Assembly (NCBI GenBank): GCA_025453555.1
Contig: JALOQC010000116.1
Coordinates: forward strand, 1 to 39,711
Reading direction: 5' to 3'
Source: Myxococcota bacterium
GTDB taxonomy: Bacteria; Myxococcota_A; Polyangia; Polyangiales; Houyiibacteriaceae
DNA length: 39,711 nucleotides
Below, piece by piece: positions 1 to 9,477 of the stretch. The first letter of the stretch is position 1, and every line of letters starts with the position of its first letter. The position numbers and the translations under genes were made by a program. The notes below the pieces were generated by a model that did no database searches, had not been told where the DNA came from, and worked only from the letters and a program-made list of their open reading frames with translations.

Positions 1-272
1 CGCGCCGCGATCGAGGCGTCGCGCACGCCCCCGCCGACCTGCACGCGCAGCTTCGTGGCGGCGAGGATCGCCTCGATGGTCGCGAGGTTGCCGGGCTTGC
101 CGTCGCGCGCGCCGTCGAGATCGACCACGTGCAGACGCGTCGCCCCCGAAGCCTCGAAGCCACGCGCGATCGACACCGGATCGTCCGAGTACACCGTGAC
201 CTGGTCGTAGCGGCCCTGCGTGAGGCGCACGACCTTGCCGTCCAAGAGATCGATCGCCGGGATCAGCTCCAT
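1..272 (-). CDS. hisA: HisA, phosphoribosylformimino-AICAR-phosphate isomerase (partial, cut by window edge)
   Basis: This is the N-terminal 90 codons of the histidine-pathway isomerase that opens the ring of ProFAR to give PRFAR, the substrate of HisF/HisH. The start [17 protein letters not shown], the strand ending in [12 protein letters not shown] and the segment VQVGGGVRD are standard HisA (beta/alpha)8 barrel landmarks; the Asp of PAIDLLDG is the usual catalytic acid. The ATG follows GAGGAAC at a good distance. It lies downstream of hisB and hisH on the same strand, so it is the third gene of a his operon; hisF would be expected beyond the left edge. The 147-base gap before it carries two strong stem-loops. 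Confidence 0.95.
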   Translation of the reverse strand, partial: MELIPAIDLLDGKVVRLTQGRYDQVTVYSDDPVSIARGFEASGATRLHVVDLDGARDGKPGNLATIEAILAATKLRVQVGGGVRDASIAA

Positions 273-285
273 CGCTCTGTTCCTC

Positions 286-335
286 GAGGGTCTGTCGCCA
301 GACCCTCCCCCACGGGGCATGAAGCCCCGATGGGG
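286..335 (-). promoter_or_regulatory. Two stem-loops between hisH and hisA
   Basis: Read on the minus strand there are two adjacent hairpins. The first pairs 331-335/324-329 with 308-312/313-318 (GC-rich, one bulged base, five-base loop). The second is a perfect 9-bp stem, 286-294 with 299-307, closed by a GCGA tetraloop of the stable GNRA class. The second stem ends directly before the GAGGA ribosome-binding sequence of hisA. There is no U-run, so a simple terminator is unlikely. An mRNA-stabilising or REP-type element, or control of hisA translation, are possible. Function is inferred only from structure. Confidence 0.55.
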
Positions 336-419
336 CCCCCTCCCACGAGCCTTCGCTCGCTCCGCTCGCTGCGCGCCGTCCGGCAGGGCGACTTGCGGTA
401 ATCGGCCATCAGCGTCTCT

Positions 420-1052
420 TCAGCTCCATCGCAGGAACGACTCCAAGAGCTTGGCGCCGCGGCGCTGGCTCTTCTCGGGGTGGAACTGGCACGCGAAGAG
501 CGGCCCGCGCTGGACGGCCGCGCAGAAGGCGCCGCCGTAGTCCGCGGTCGCTACGGTGATCGCGGGATCGTTCGGCACGCAGCAGTAGCTGTGCACGAAG
601 TAGTACCAGCCGCCCTCCTCGAGCAGCGGCGTCTCGCGCGCGAGCGTGATCGGGCTCCACGTCATGTGCGGCACCTTCAGGCGCTCGCCGTCCACGTCGC
701 GGAGCTCGTGCGGAAAGCGACGCACGGTCCCCGCCAGCGCGCCGAGGCCCGCGTGGCCGGGCGCTTCTTCGCTCGACTCGAAGAGCAACTGCATTCCGAG
801 GCAGATGCCGAGGTACGGGCGCTCGCTCGCGAGGTAGTCGCGGAGCGCGTCGCCGAGCGCGCCCGTGAGCGCCTCGCTGCCTTCGCGGAACGCCCCTTGG
901 CCCGGCACGACGAGCCGCGACGCGCCGCGCACCTCGGAAGGATCGCGGGTGATCGACGGCTCGGCGCCCACGCGCAGCAGCGCCTGGTGGACGCTGTGCA
1001 GGTTGCCGAGCCCGAGATCCAGAACCGTGACGCGCGTGCTCATCGCGCTCAT
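420..1052 (-). CDS. hisH: HisH, imidazole glycerol phosphate synthase glutaminase subunit
   Basis: The class I glutamine amidotransferase subunit of IGP synthase; it hydrolyses glutamine and channels ammonia to HisF. Seen here: LDLGLGNLHSV at the N-terminus, VVPGQGAF oxyanion-strand region, the nucleophile elbow GICLGMQLLF with the catalytic Cys, and the C-terminal QFHPEKSQ with the His/Glu of the triad. About 210 residues, normal for the family. The ATG at 1052 overlaps the hisB stop as ATGA, favouring coupled translation; a second in-frame ATG at 1043 is the alternative start. One mild oddity is VPHMTWSP where most HisH have VPHMGWN. Confidence 0.96.
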   Translation of the reverse strand: MSAMSTRVTVLDLGLGNLHSVHQALLRVGAEPSITRDPSEVRGASRLVVPGQGAFREGSEALTGALGDALRDYLASERPYLGICLGMQLLFESSEEAPGHAGLGALAGTVRRFPHELRDVDGERLKVPHMTWSPITLARETPLLEEGGWYYFVHSYCCVPNDPAITVATADYGGAFCAAVQRGPLFACQFHPEKSQRRGAKLLESFLRWS

Positions 1053-1645
1053 TCGGTCAACGTCCCCTTCGTCGAAGGCAACGTACCGGCCGCGCGCGGA
1101 TCGATCTCCGTCGCGTGGCGCAGCGCCTTGGCGAAGGCCTTGAAGCAGATCTCCACGATGTGGTGGAGGTTCTCCCCCGCGTGCAGGTGGAAGTGCAGGT
1201 TGCACTGCGAGCCTCGCGCGAAGCCTTCGAAGAAGACCTCCGCGAGCTCGGTGTCGAACTCGCCGATCTTCGCCTTCGGCATCGGCACCTTCCACACGAA
1301 GTACGTGCGACCGGAGAGGTCGAGCGCGCAGGTCACGAGCGCCTCGTCCATCGGGAGCGTGGCCGAGCCGTAGCGACGGATGCCGCGCTTGTCGCCGAGC
1401 GCGTCCGCGAAACACTTGCCGAGCGTGATGCCGAGGTCTTCGGTGGTGTGGTGTCCGTCGATCTCGGTGTCGCCGGTCGCCTTCACGACGAGGTCGAAGA
1501 GCCCATGGCGCGCGAGCTGATCGACCATGTGGCTCAAGAAGGGCAGCGGGGTCGCGACCTCGTGCTTCCCGGTGCCGTCGAGATCGAGCGAGACCGAGAT
1601 CGAGGTCTCGGAGGTCGTTCGCGAATGCTCGGCACGCCGCGTCAT
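1049..1645 (-). CDS. hisB: HisB, imidazoleglycerol-phosphate dehydratase
   Basis: Monofunctional IGP dehydratase, 198 residues, the Mn-dependent step that makes imidazole-acetol phosphate. The two metal-binding repeats are present: FLSHMVDQLARHG with DGHHTTEDLG in the first half, and HLHAGENLHHIVEICFKA in the second. The phosphate-binding segments around RRYGSATLPMDEAL and FDTELAEVFF also match. There is no fused HolPase domain. It is the first gene of the visible his cluster and overlaps hisH by four bases. The ATG at 1645 gives the usual family N-terminus. Confidence 0.96.
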   Translation of the reverse strand: MTRRAEHSRTTSETSISVSLDLDGTGKHEVATPLPFLSHMVDQLARHGLFDLVVKATGDTEIDGHHTTEDLGITLGKCFADALGDKRGIRRYGSATLPMDEALVTCALDLSGRTYFVWKVPMPKAKIGEFDTELAEVFFEGFARGSQCNLHFHLHAGENLHHIVEICFKAFAKALRHATEIDPRAAGTLPSTKGTLTE

Positions 1646-1792
1646 GGGGCGCGAGCTTAGCAGGGCCGGAGCGACGCGCCGTCGCCTTCGCCGAGCGTGG
1701 GATCGGCCGGCGGATGACCCGGCCGACTCGACGGGTCCGCGCAGGGAACGCGCCCTCGGCGCCCCCTCGGCGCACCGATCGGGGTCGGGCGA

Positions 1793-3415
1793 TCAAGGCT
1801 CGGGCCGCTCGCCCAGCAGCATTCCGTCGCCGCGCAGCGCCCCGAGAGGCTCCACCGCGCTACCTGGCGCGAGCGGCGGAAAGTCGTGCACGAGGCTCGA
1901 ATCCGCGTAGGCGTAGACCAGCGCGCGCAGCGACCAGTCCGCGAACCACCAATGCCAGAGCTCGAGATCGAAGACGAGCTGCGACGAGAAGCGGATCGGG
2001 TCGAGCACGTGCCAGCGCACGTTCGAGCTCCGCCCCACGTGCCCCGGTCCGCTCGAGCAGGCCTCGCCGACGTGCCCCCGCGCGTCGGGCGCCCACGTCT
2101 GCGCGTGAAAGGGCTGCGCGTAGCGATCGAGCGAACAAAACGCGGCGCCGAAGTAGTCCTCGGTTCCGGTGCCGAACCACGAGGGGAACGCCTCGCCGTC
2201 GAGGTAGATCTTCTCGTCGCCCTCTCCCCACCACGCGCGCCCGCCGTTGCCGACCTGCAACAGCAGCCCGACCAGCGCGCCCTCTCCGCGCAGATCGGCG
2301 AGGCGCCAGTCGCGTCGCGGCTGCGTGCGCACGATCCCGAGATCGCGCCATCCCGCCACGAGGCGCCACGTCGTGTCGATCGGCGCGTCGACACGCAGCG
2401 TCCCTTCGACCACGAGCGGCACCGGAGACTCCACTGCGATCGTCAAGCGGGTGTCGAAGGGCATCGGCAATCGAGTCACCAGCGTGCCGTCCTCGCGCAT
2501 CGAAGCGAGCGCGGTATCGAAACGGGCGAGCCCCGGGCCATGTCCGAAGAAGTCTCCGAGCGGCACGCGCACGGTCTCGACGCCGTCGAACGCGATCGAG
2601 AGCACCGCCGCGCGCAGCGTCGCTTCGTCGAAGCGCTCGGGTCGCAGGCGGAGCGCACGAACGAGCCCCGCGCCTTCGAGCTCGAACGCGCTCCCTTCGA
2701 GCACGAACGTCTCTTCGCGCCCGACCTCGGAGCGGCTCGGATCCTCGAGCTGCGCGGCGATCTCGCGCCGTCGCGCCGCGAGCGCTTCGTGCGCTGCTTC
2801 CGACCAGGGCTCCACCGCGGTCCCCTCGGGGTAACGGCGCACCCCGACGTGGTAGTAGAGCCCTTCGGTGTCCTCGCACGTCACGCGCAGGCTCCGCGCG
2901 AACGAGATCGGCGACGCGAAGGTCACGCCGCCCGCGGCCTCGTAGGCGAACGGCGGAGGGAAACGCGCGTCCCGCCCCGCGAGCAACACCTCCATGGGCG
3001 CTTCGATCGCCAGCGCGTCGTCGACGTAGATGCGGATCGTGCCGTGTGGGTTCGCGCTCCAGACACGCGTGAGCACGCCCGGACCGTCGACCTCCGCCAT
3101 CACGTCCTCGCGTCCGCCCGCGAACGTGCCGTGAAAGTGGCCGCGGTCGCCGTTCGCGAACCAGCCTTCGAGCGTCCTCTCCTCGGGCTCGGACGCCGCC
3201 GGATCGGTGCTCGAGAAGAGGAGGTTTCGTTCGGGTCGCCACGTCGCGAGGTGCGCGAAGTCGGCGAGCTCCTCGAGGACGCTGCCGAGCGTCACGTCGA
3301 AGGGCCGCGCGACGGAGCCATCCGGTCGCCCCGCGTCGGTGCTCGAAACGGGCGGACCGTCGCCACACCCGAACGCGACGAACACGACGAAACCCACGCA
3401 GGTCGAGAAACGCAC
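1793..3415 (-). CDS. Secreted DUF2961 / GH172-type glycoside hydrolase lipoprotein
   Basis: A 540-residue exported protein. The GTG at 3415 gives a short hydrophobic signal ending in a lipobox, VAFGC (Cys17), followed by an Asp/Gly-rich linker; earlier in-frame codons would place the signal peptide internally. The body matches the DUF2961 family: an N-terminal jelly-roll half and a C-terminal half with GGRAWWGEGDEK and SWFGTGTEDYFG. DUF2961 members were reclassified as GH172, alpha-fructofuranosidase or difructose anhydride enzymes acting on furanosides. Glu398 (GEGDE) and Glu419 (GTED) are 21 residues apart, the spacing I recall for the catalytic pair of the characterised enzyme. Actual substrate is unknown; arabinofuranosides are also handled by the family. 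Divergent from the J-domain gene. Confidence 0.82.
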   Translation of the reverse strand: MRFSTCVGFVVFVAFGCGDGPPVSSTDAGRPDGSVARPFDVTLGSVLEELADFAHLATWRPERNLLFSSTDPAASEPEERTLEGWFANGDRGHFHGTFAGGREDVMAEVDGPGVLTRVWSANPHGTIRIYVDDALAIEAPMEVLLAGRDARFPPPFAYEAAGGVTFASPISFARSLRVTCEDTEGLYYHVGVRRYPEGTAVEPWSEAAHEALAARRREIAAQLEDPSRSEVGREETFVLEGSAFELEGAGLVRALRLRPERFDEATLRAAVLSIAFDGVETVRVPLGDFFGHGPGLARFDTALASMREDGTLVTRLPMPFDTRLTIAVESPVPLVVEGTLRVDAPIDTTWRLVAGWRDLGIVRTQPRRDWRLADLRGEGALVGLLLQVGNGGRAWWGEGDEKIYLDGEAFPSWFGTGTEDYFGAAFCSLDRYAQPFHAQTWAPDARGHVGEACSSGPGHVGRSSNVRWHVLDPIRFSSQLVFDLELWHWWFADWSLRALVYAYADSSLVHDFPPLAPGSAVEPLGALRGDGMLLGERPEP

Positions 3416-3484
3416 CGCGGCAGTGTGCACCGTTGCCGTCGCATCCGCTTCGCACACGACGCGTCCGTTGGTACGGTCTCCCTC

Positions 3485-3964
3485 GTGGCCGACCGCCTCG
3501 ACGATCTCGACTACTACACGTTGCTCGGGCTCGAGCCGAACGCGACCGCCGACGCGATCCGCGACGCGTTCCATCGCTTCGCGCTGAAGTACCACCCGGA
3601 CAACCACGCGGGCGGCGATCCGACGCGCCTCGCGCGCGCCACGCAGATCTTCCGCCGCGGCGCGGAGGCGTACCGCGTGCTCTGCAGCCCCGACTCACGC
3701 CGCCGCTACGACGAAGCGCTCGGTCGCGGCGAGCGACGGCTGACCGCAGAGCCCGAGGCGGCCGCGCGCAAGCCCGCGCCGGCGCAGTCGATCAACCGCA
3801 AGGCACACCCGTTCTACAAGAAGGCCGAGCAGCTCCTCGCGGCGGGCGACCTTCCGAACGCGAAGCTGCAGCTCAAGATCGCGCTCGGCCACGATCCGCA
3901 GAGCGGGCTCTTGCAGGGCAAGCTCGCGCAAGTCGAAGAGCAGCTCGCGGCGCGAAAGCGCTGA
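3485..3964 (+). CDS. Small J-domain (DnaJ-like) protein
   Basis: A 159-residue protein beginning at a GTG (3485) just before the J domain. Residues about 8-75 form the J domain: DYYTLLGLEPNAT at the start, helix II, then HPD at residues 37-39, which is the motif that stimulates Hsp70 ATPase. The G/F linker and zinc fingers of true DnaJ are absent. The C-terminal third (HPFYKKAEQLLAAGDLPNAK onward) looks like a single helical TPR-like hairpin. This makes it a specialised type III J protein that presumably recruits DnaK to a particular client, not the housekeeping chaperone. No partner gene is visible nearby. Confidence 0.85.
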   Translation: MADRLDDLDYYTLLGLEPNATADAIRDAFHRFALKYHPDNHAGGDPTRLARATQIFRRGAEAYRVLCSPDSRRRYDEALGRGERRLTAEPEAAARKPAPAQSINRKAHPFYKKAEQLLAAGDLPNAKLQLKIALGHDPQSGLLQGKLAQVEEQLAARKR

Positions 3965-4172
3965 GCTCGAACCCGACGCACGCGTGCTCCGCCGCGCACT
4001 CCGCCTCACGCGCGAGCCACACGCACACGCTCGGGAGCCACACGAACGCACACTCGCGCCAGCCGGAGCACGACCGCGCACACGAGAGCACTCGGCCCAC
4101 CGCGCCCCGGAAAACGTGGGTAGCGCGCGTGATGACGCTGCTACGATGCCCGCTTCACCGAGGAGGCCCCGG

Positions 4173-4916
4173 ATGCCGATGTTCCTGTCCACCCGCCACG
4201 CTCCCGCTCGGTCGATGTTCGCGCTCGCGGTCGTCCTCGGCTGTGGCGACGAGCCCGCTCCGCCGCCGAACGTCGCGCAGGCTCCGACCTTCGCCAGCGC
4301 GCCGACGTTCGAGGTCGAGCCCGCGCACGGCGGCACCGTCGTCGTCGCGGGCACGCAACCGGTCGAGGTCGTGCCGCACGCGAGCGGCGAGGTGCACGCG
4401 TACGTGGTCGGAGCGCCGCCGCCCGCGGGTGCGGAGCTCGCGGTCACCGTCCCCGTCCGCGACGGCGTGCGCACGGTGGAGCTCGAGTGGAACCCCGCCA
4501 CCGTCCGCTTCGAGGGCCGCGTGCGTCGCGTCGAGGTCGTGCCGGGCCCGGTCGACGTCGTCTACGTGACCGGCGGCACGCGCTGGGTCGGGCACGCGCC
4601 CACCGTGGTCGTGTCGCCCGCCGTCGTGGTCGCGCCGGCCGCGGTCGAAGTGGAGGTCGGCGGGCCGCGCGAGGTGATCGTCGCACCGCCGAGCCCGACC
4701 GTCGTCGTCACGCCGCCGCGCCCGACCGTCGTCGTCACCCCGCCGCGCCCCACCGTCGTCGTCACGCCGCCGCGCCCGCACGTCGTCGTCACGCCGCCCG
4801 GCGTCCACCTCGAGGTGCGAGGCGAAGCCCGCGGCAAACACCGCAAGCACCGCAAGCACCGGGGTCATCGCGGGCGCGGGCACGGGCACGCCGACGTCCG
4901 AGTGCACATCCGTTGA
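4173..4916 (+). CDS. Lipoprotein with Val/Pro tandem repeats and basic His-rich tail
   Basis: A 247-residue protein not assigned to a known family. AGGAGG at 4161-4166 sets the start at ATG 4173 and not the upstream in-frame ATGs. The N-terminus is basic, then hydrophobic, ending in VVLGC (Cys24), so it is probably an outer-membrane lipoprotein. Residues about 45-145 look like a beta-sandwich. They are followed by VVV-rich strands and four tandem copies of a nine-residue unit VVVTPPRPT, ending in a tail of Lys/His/Arg/Gly (KHRKHRKHRGHRG). The Pro-rich rod plus cationic tail suggests a spacer reaching to cell wall, polysaccharide or metal ions; this is inference. Its stop overlaps the next ATG (TGATG), so it heads a three-gene operon. 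Confidence 0.75.
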   Translation: MPMFLSTRHAPARSMFALAVVLGCGDEPAPPPNVAQAPTFASAPTFEVEPAHGGTVVVAGTQPVEVVPHASGEVHAYVVGAPPPAGAELAVTVPVRDGVRTVELEWNPATVRFEGRVRRVEVVPGPVDVVYVTGGTRWVGHAPTVVVSPAVVVAPAAVEVEVGGPREVIVAPPSPTVVVTPPRPTVVVTPPRPTVVVTPPRPHVVVTPPGVHLEVRGEARGKHRKHRKHRGHRGRGHGHADVRVHIR

Positions 4917-5731
4917 TGCTCGCGCGACCGCTGGACCGTGCGCTCGTCGGAGTCGTCGCGGCGGTCGCGCTCGCGGGCCTCGTCGCGGAGCTCGGTGACT
5001 TCCTGCTCGGCTGGCCGCCCTCCGTCGCGCTCGCGCTCTCGCTCAGCTACGAGCACAACCTTCCCTCGTGGCTCGCGAGCGGTCTGCTCTTGCTGGCCAG
5101 CGCATCGCTCTTCGTGTGTGCCGAACGCGCGCGCACCGATCGCCCGCGCTGGGCCGCGCTGGGGGTCGTGTTCGCGCTCGCATCGCTCGACGAAGCGGTC
5201 GAGCTCCACGAGGGCCTCGGCGCGCTCCACGCGGGCTCCGGTGCGCTGCACTTCGGTTGGGTGATCCCCGGCGCGGCGATCGCGCTCACGATCGGGCTCT
5301 CCTTCCTCGGCTTCTTGCGTCGACTGCCTCGGACCGATCGCCGACGCTTCGTGATCGCCGCCGCGCTCTTCCTCGGCGGCGCCCTCGGCATGGAGCTCCC
5401 GCTCGGGCTCTGGACGGAGACGCACGGTGACCAGAACCTCGGCTACGGGGTGATCGACTGGATCGAAGAGAGCCTCGAGCTCGCGGGAGCGACCTTCTTC
5501 GTGGTCGCTCTGCGCGCGCGGCTTCGACGTGGTGACGAGGTGCTCGACCTGCCTCCGAACGGTTCGATGCCGAGCGATGCCGACGGGCTCGAAGCACCCT
5601 CCGAACGTGAGCCGAAGCGAGCCCGTTCGCGCGAGACGGCTCACGAATCGACGGTCGGCGTCACGACACCGAACGAAACGTCGGCGTCGGAGACGACACC
5701 GAGCGTTCCGGCGAGCGAGGCGAGGTCGTGA
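4916..5731 (+). CDS. Polytopic inner-membrane protein, function unknown
   Basis: A 271-residue protein with about six predicted membrane helices in the first 200 residues and a polar, Ser/Thr/Glu-rich tail of about 65 residues that should be cytosolic. Two acidic motifs lie next to helices: SLDEAVELHEGLG, and later DWIEESLELAG. The same two-motif pattern occurs in uncharacterised bacterial membrane proteins, but I do not know a function. Translation starts at the ATG in TGATG shared with the preceding lipoprotein. The end overlaps the next gene by GTGA, so expression of the three genes is probably coupled. Confidence 0.75.
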   Translation: MLARPLDRALVGVVAAVALAGLVAELGDFLLGWPPSVALALSLSYEHNLPSWLASGLLLLASASLFVCAERARTDRPRWAALGVVFALASLDEAVELHEGLGALHAGSGALHFGWVIPGAAIALTIGLSFLGFLRRLPRTDRRRFVIAAALFLGGALGMELPLGLWTETHGDQNLGYGVIDWIEESLELAGATFFVVALRARLRRGDEVLDLPPNGSMPSDADGLEAPSEREPKRARSRETAHESTVGVTTPNETSASETTPSVPASEARS

Positions 5732-6726
5732 GCCCGTACCTCGTCTCCGCCCGCTACGACTGGGCGTTCTTTCTCGCGCCACCCACGCTGGCGCTCGTGA
5801 CGGGCATCGCGCTCGCGGATACGCCGGCGACCTCGGAGCTCGCCGCGATCGGCGACAGCCCGGCCGGTCTCGGCCTCGCGATCCTGATCCACGCCCACCT
5901 CGTCGCGGTGGTGTTCCGCAGCCACGCGAACCCCACGATCTTCGCGCGCCACCGCGTGCGCTTCGTCGTGGTGCCGCTCGCGCTCTTCGTCGCGCTCGTA
6001 GCGTCCGACTGGATCGCGCTCGCCGCGACCGTCGTCGCGACGTTCTGGGACGTCTGGCACTCGGGCGCGCAGACCTTCGGCTTCGCCCGCATCTACGACC
6101 GCAACGCGGGCGTGCCGCCGGAGCGCGATCGCAAGCTCGACTTCGCGATGAGCCAGCTCCTCTACGTCGGTCCGGTGATCGCGGGCGCGACGCTCGTCGA
6201 CCACCTCGCGGAGCTCGAGCTCTTCGCCGACTACGCCGACCCCGTCTCGCAGGCGCTCGCCCACGTGCCCGCGGAGACCCTCGCGCGGCGACCGATCCTC
6301 GCGGTCGCGATCGGGCTCGCCATCGCGATCGTCGTCGCGGTCTACCTCGGCGTCGCATGGCGTCGACACCGACGCGGCGAGCCCGTCTCCGCGCTCAAGC
6401 TCTGGCTCGTGCTCTCGACCGGCGCGTGCTCGATCGTCGCGTGGGGCTTCAACACGTGGGGCGAGGCGTTCTTCGTGATGAACCTCTTCCACGCGGTGCA
6501 GTACCTCGCGCTCGTCTGGTGGTCGGAGGGACGACGCCTCGCGCACGGACGTCTGCGTCGCGCGGGCGCGCTCGCGGTCTTCTTCGGCGGCACGCTCGCC
6601 TACGGCGTGTTCGCCGCGACGATCGACGCGGAGCACCACGCGCTCTGGAGCCTCACGATCGTCGTGTCGCTCATGCACTTCTGGTACGACGCGTTCGTGT
6701 GGTCGGTGCGCCGCGGCGACGTGTGA
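5728..6726 (+). CDS. Polytopic membrane protein with conserved intramembrane histidines, function unknown
   Basis: A 332-residue protein with about eight hydrophobic segments, starting at a GTG that overlaps the previous stop (GTGA). His residues recur at helix ends: ILIHAHLVAVVFRSHANP, FWDVWHSGAQTFGFARIY, NLFHAVQYLALVWW and SLMHFWYDAFVWSVRR. Regularly placed His in a membrane protein can mean metal or heme binding. Membrane non-heme iron oxygenases such as Brp/Blh show a comparable layout, but I cannot assign it to that family. It is the last gene of the coupled operon and converges on the kinase gene 53 bases away. Confidence 0.75.
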   Translation: MSPYLVSARYDWAFFLAPPTLALVTGIALADTPATSELAAIGDSPAGLGLAILIHAHLVAVVFRSHANPTIFARHRVRFVVVPLALFVALVASDWIALAATVVATFWDVWHSGAQTFGFARIYDRNAGVPPERDRKLDFAMSQLLYVGPVIAGATLVDHLAELELFADYADPVSQALAHVPAETLARRPILAVAIGLAIAIVVAVYLGVAWRRHRRGEPVSALKLWLVLSTGACSIVAWGFNTWGEAFFVMNLFHAVQYLALVWWSEGRRLAHGRLRRAGALAVFFGGTLAYGVFAATIDAEHHALWSLTIVVSLMHFWYDAFVWSVRRGDV

Positions 6727-6779
6727 CTCGCGCTGCGCGGCGCTCCGACGTCGAGCCTATCGGCGACGTCGCCAGACGA

Positions 6780-8374
<1,595 letters not shown>

Positions 8375-8378
<4 letters not shown>

Positions 8379-9250
8379 GTGAACCACGCCGCTGGTCGAG
8401 GGATCTTGGCCAGCGCGCGCCGCATCGCGCCCGCGTCGGGGAATCGTGCGTCGGGCTCCTTCGCGAGCGCGCGTCGTACGAACGCTTCGAGCTCGGGCGC
8501 GACGCCGAGATCGTGGCGCGCTTCTTCGAGCGGCGGCGGTGGCTCGCAGAGGTGCATGCGGAAGAGCTCCGACACCTCCTCCGCGACGAACGGGAAGGTC
8601 CCCGTGAGCATCTCGAAGATCACCACGCCCATCGCATACACGTCGACCCGCGCGTCGACGGCGGCCGCACGAATCTGCTCGGGCGCCATGTACGCGGGTG
8701 TTCCGAGCAGCATGCCCTGCGACGTCAGGACGGTCCGTGGTCCCCACGGGTCGTCGCTCGTCTGCTTCGCGAGCCCGAAGTCGAGGAGCTTCGGCACCAC
8801 GCCGAGCGGCGTCCGCGCGAGGAAGACGTTGTCCGGCTTCACGTCGCGGTGGAGGATCCCGTGCGCGTGCGCGTACGCGAGACCAGCGAGCACCGCGTCG
8901 GCGATCGCGAGCGCCTCGTCCGGTTCGAGCCGCTCGCGCACGAGCCGCGCCTCCAGCGTCTCGCCCTCCAGGAGCTCCATCGCGAGGAAGAGCCGACCGT
9001 CCGCTTCGCCGAGCTCCCGCACACCGATGACGTTCACGTGCGTGACCGCCGCGAGCGCCTGAGCCTCACGCTCGAAGCGACGACGCAGGTCCCAACGCTC
9101 CAGCACCGTCGGGTGCAGGACCTTCAGCGCGACGGGCGTGCCGTCGGCGGCGCGCGCGCGGTACACGTTGCCCATCGCGCCACCGCCGAGGGGAGCCTCG
9201 ATGCGATGTCCCGCGAGGGACGCGCCGGGTGCCAAAGGAGAATCGCTCAA
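8375..9250 (-). CDS. Soluble Ser/Thr protein kinase (Hanks type)
   Basis: A compact kinase of about 291 residues with no membrane helix or sensor domain. Motifs: GGGAMGNVY, Lys43 in VALKVL, HRDVKPDN, DFGLAKQ, GTPAYMAPEQ, then the helical C-lobe ending shortly after KIPRPAAWFT. The start is uncertain: no ATG or GTG lies just before the domain, and the TTG at 9250 gives the natural N-terminus, but I see no good ribosome-binding sequence. A GTG further upstream would add Arg-rich sequence that looks non-coding. It overlaps the following transmembrane kinase by four bases, implying paired function, perhaps phosphorylation of one by the other. Confidence 0.9.
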
Positions 9251-9477
9251 GCGCCGCGAGCGTATCGCGGGACGGAAGACGAGGTCGAGGGTCAGGCCCC
9301 GACACGGCGCGTCGCGCGACCTCAGATGTCGTCCACGAAGACTTCGTCGAGCGTCCGCGCCCGCAACACCCGACGCGTCCAGCGTGTCAGCTCGGCGTCG
9401 CTCGCCCGCTCGACGCGTGCCCGAATCCGCACCGCGTGTCACGGAGACACGACCGGAAACCGCCCGTGCTCGGCCAA

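Noticed and set aside
1860..3698. Very long Arg/Ala-rich frames on both strands across the GH172 gene
   Set aside because: Typical shadow frames of high-GC codon use; no domain, start signal or conservation.
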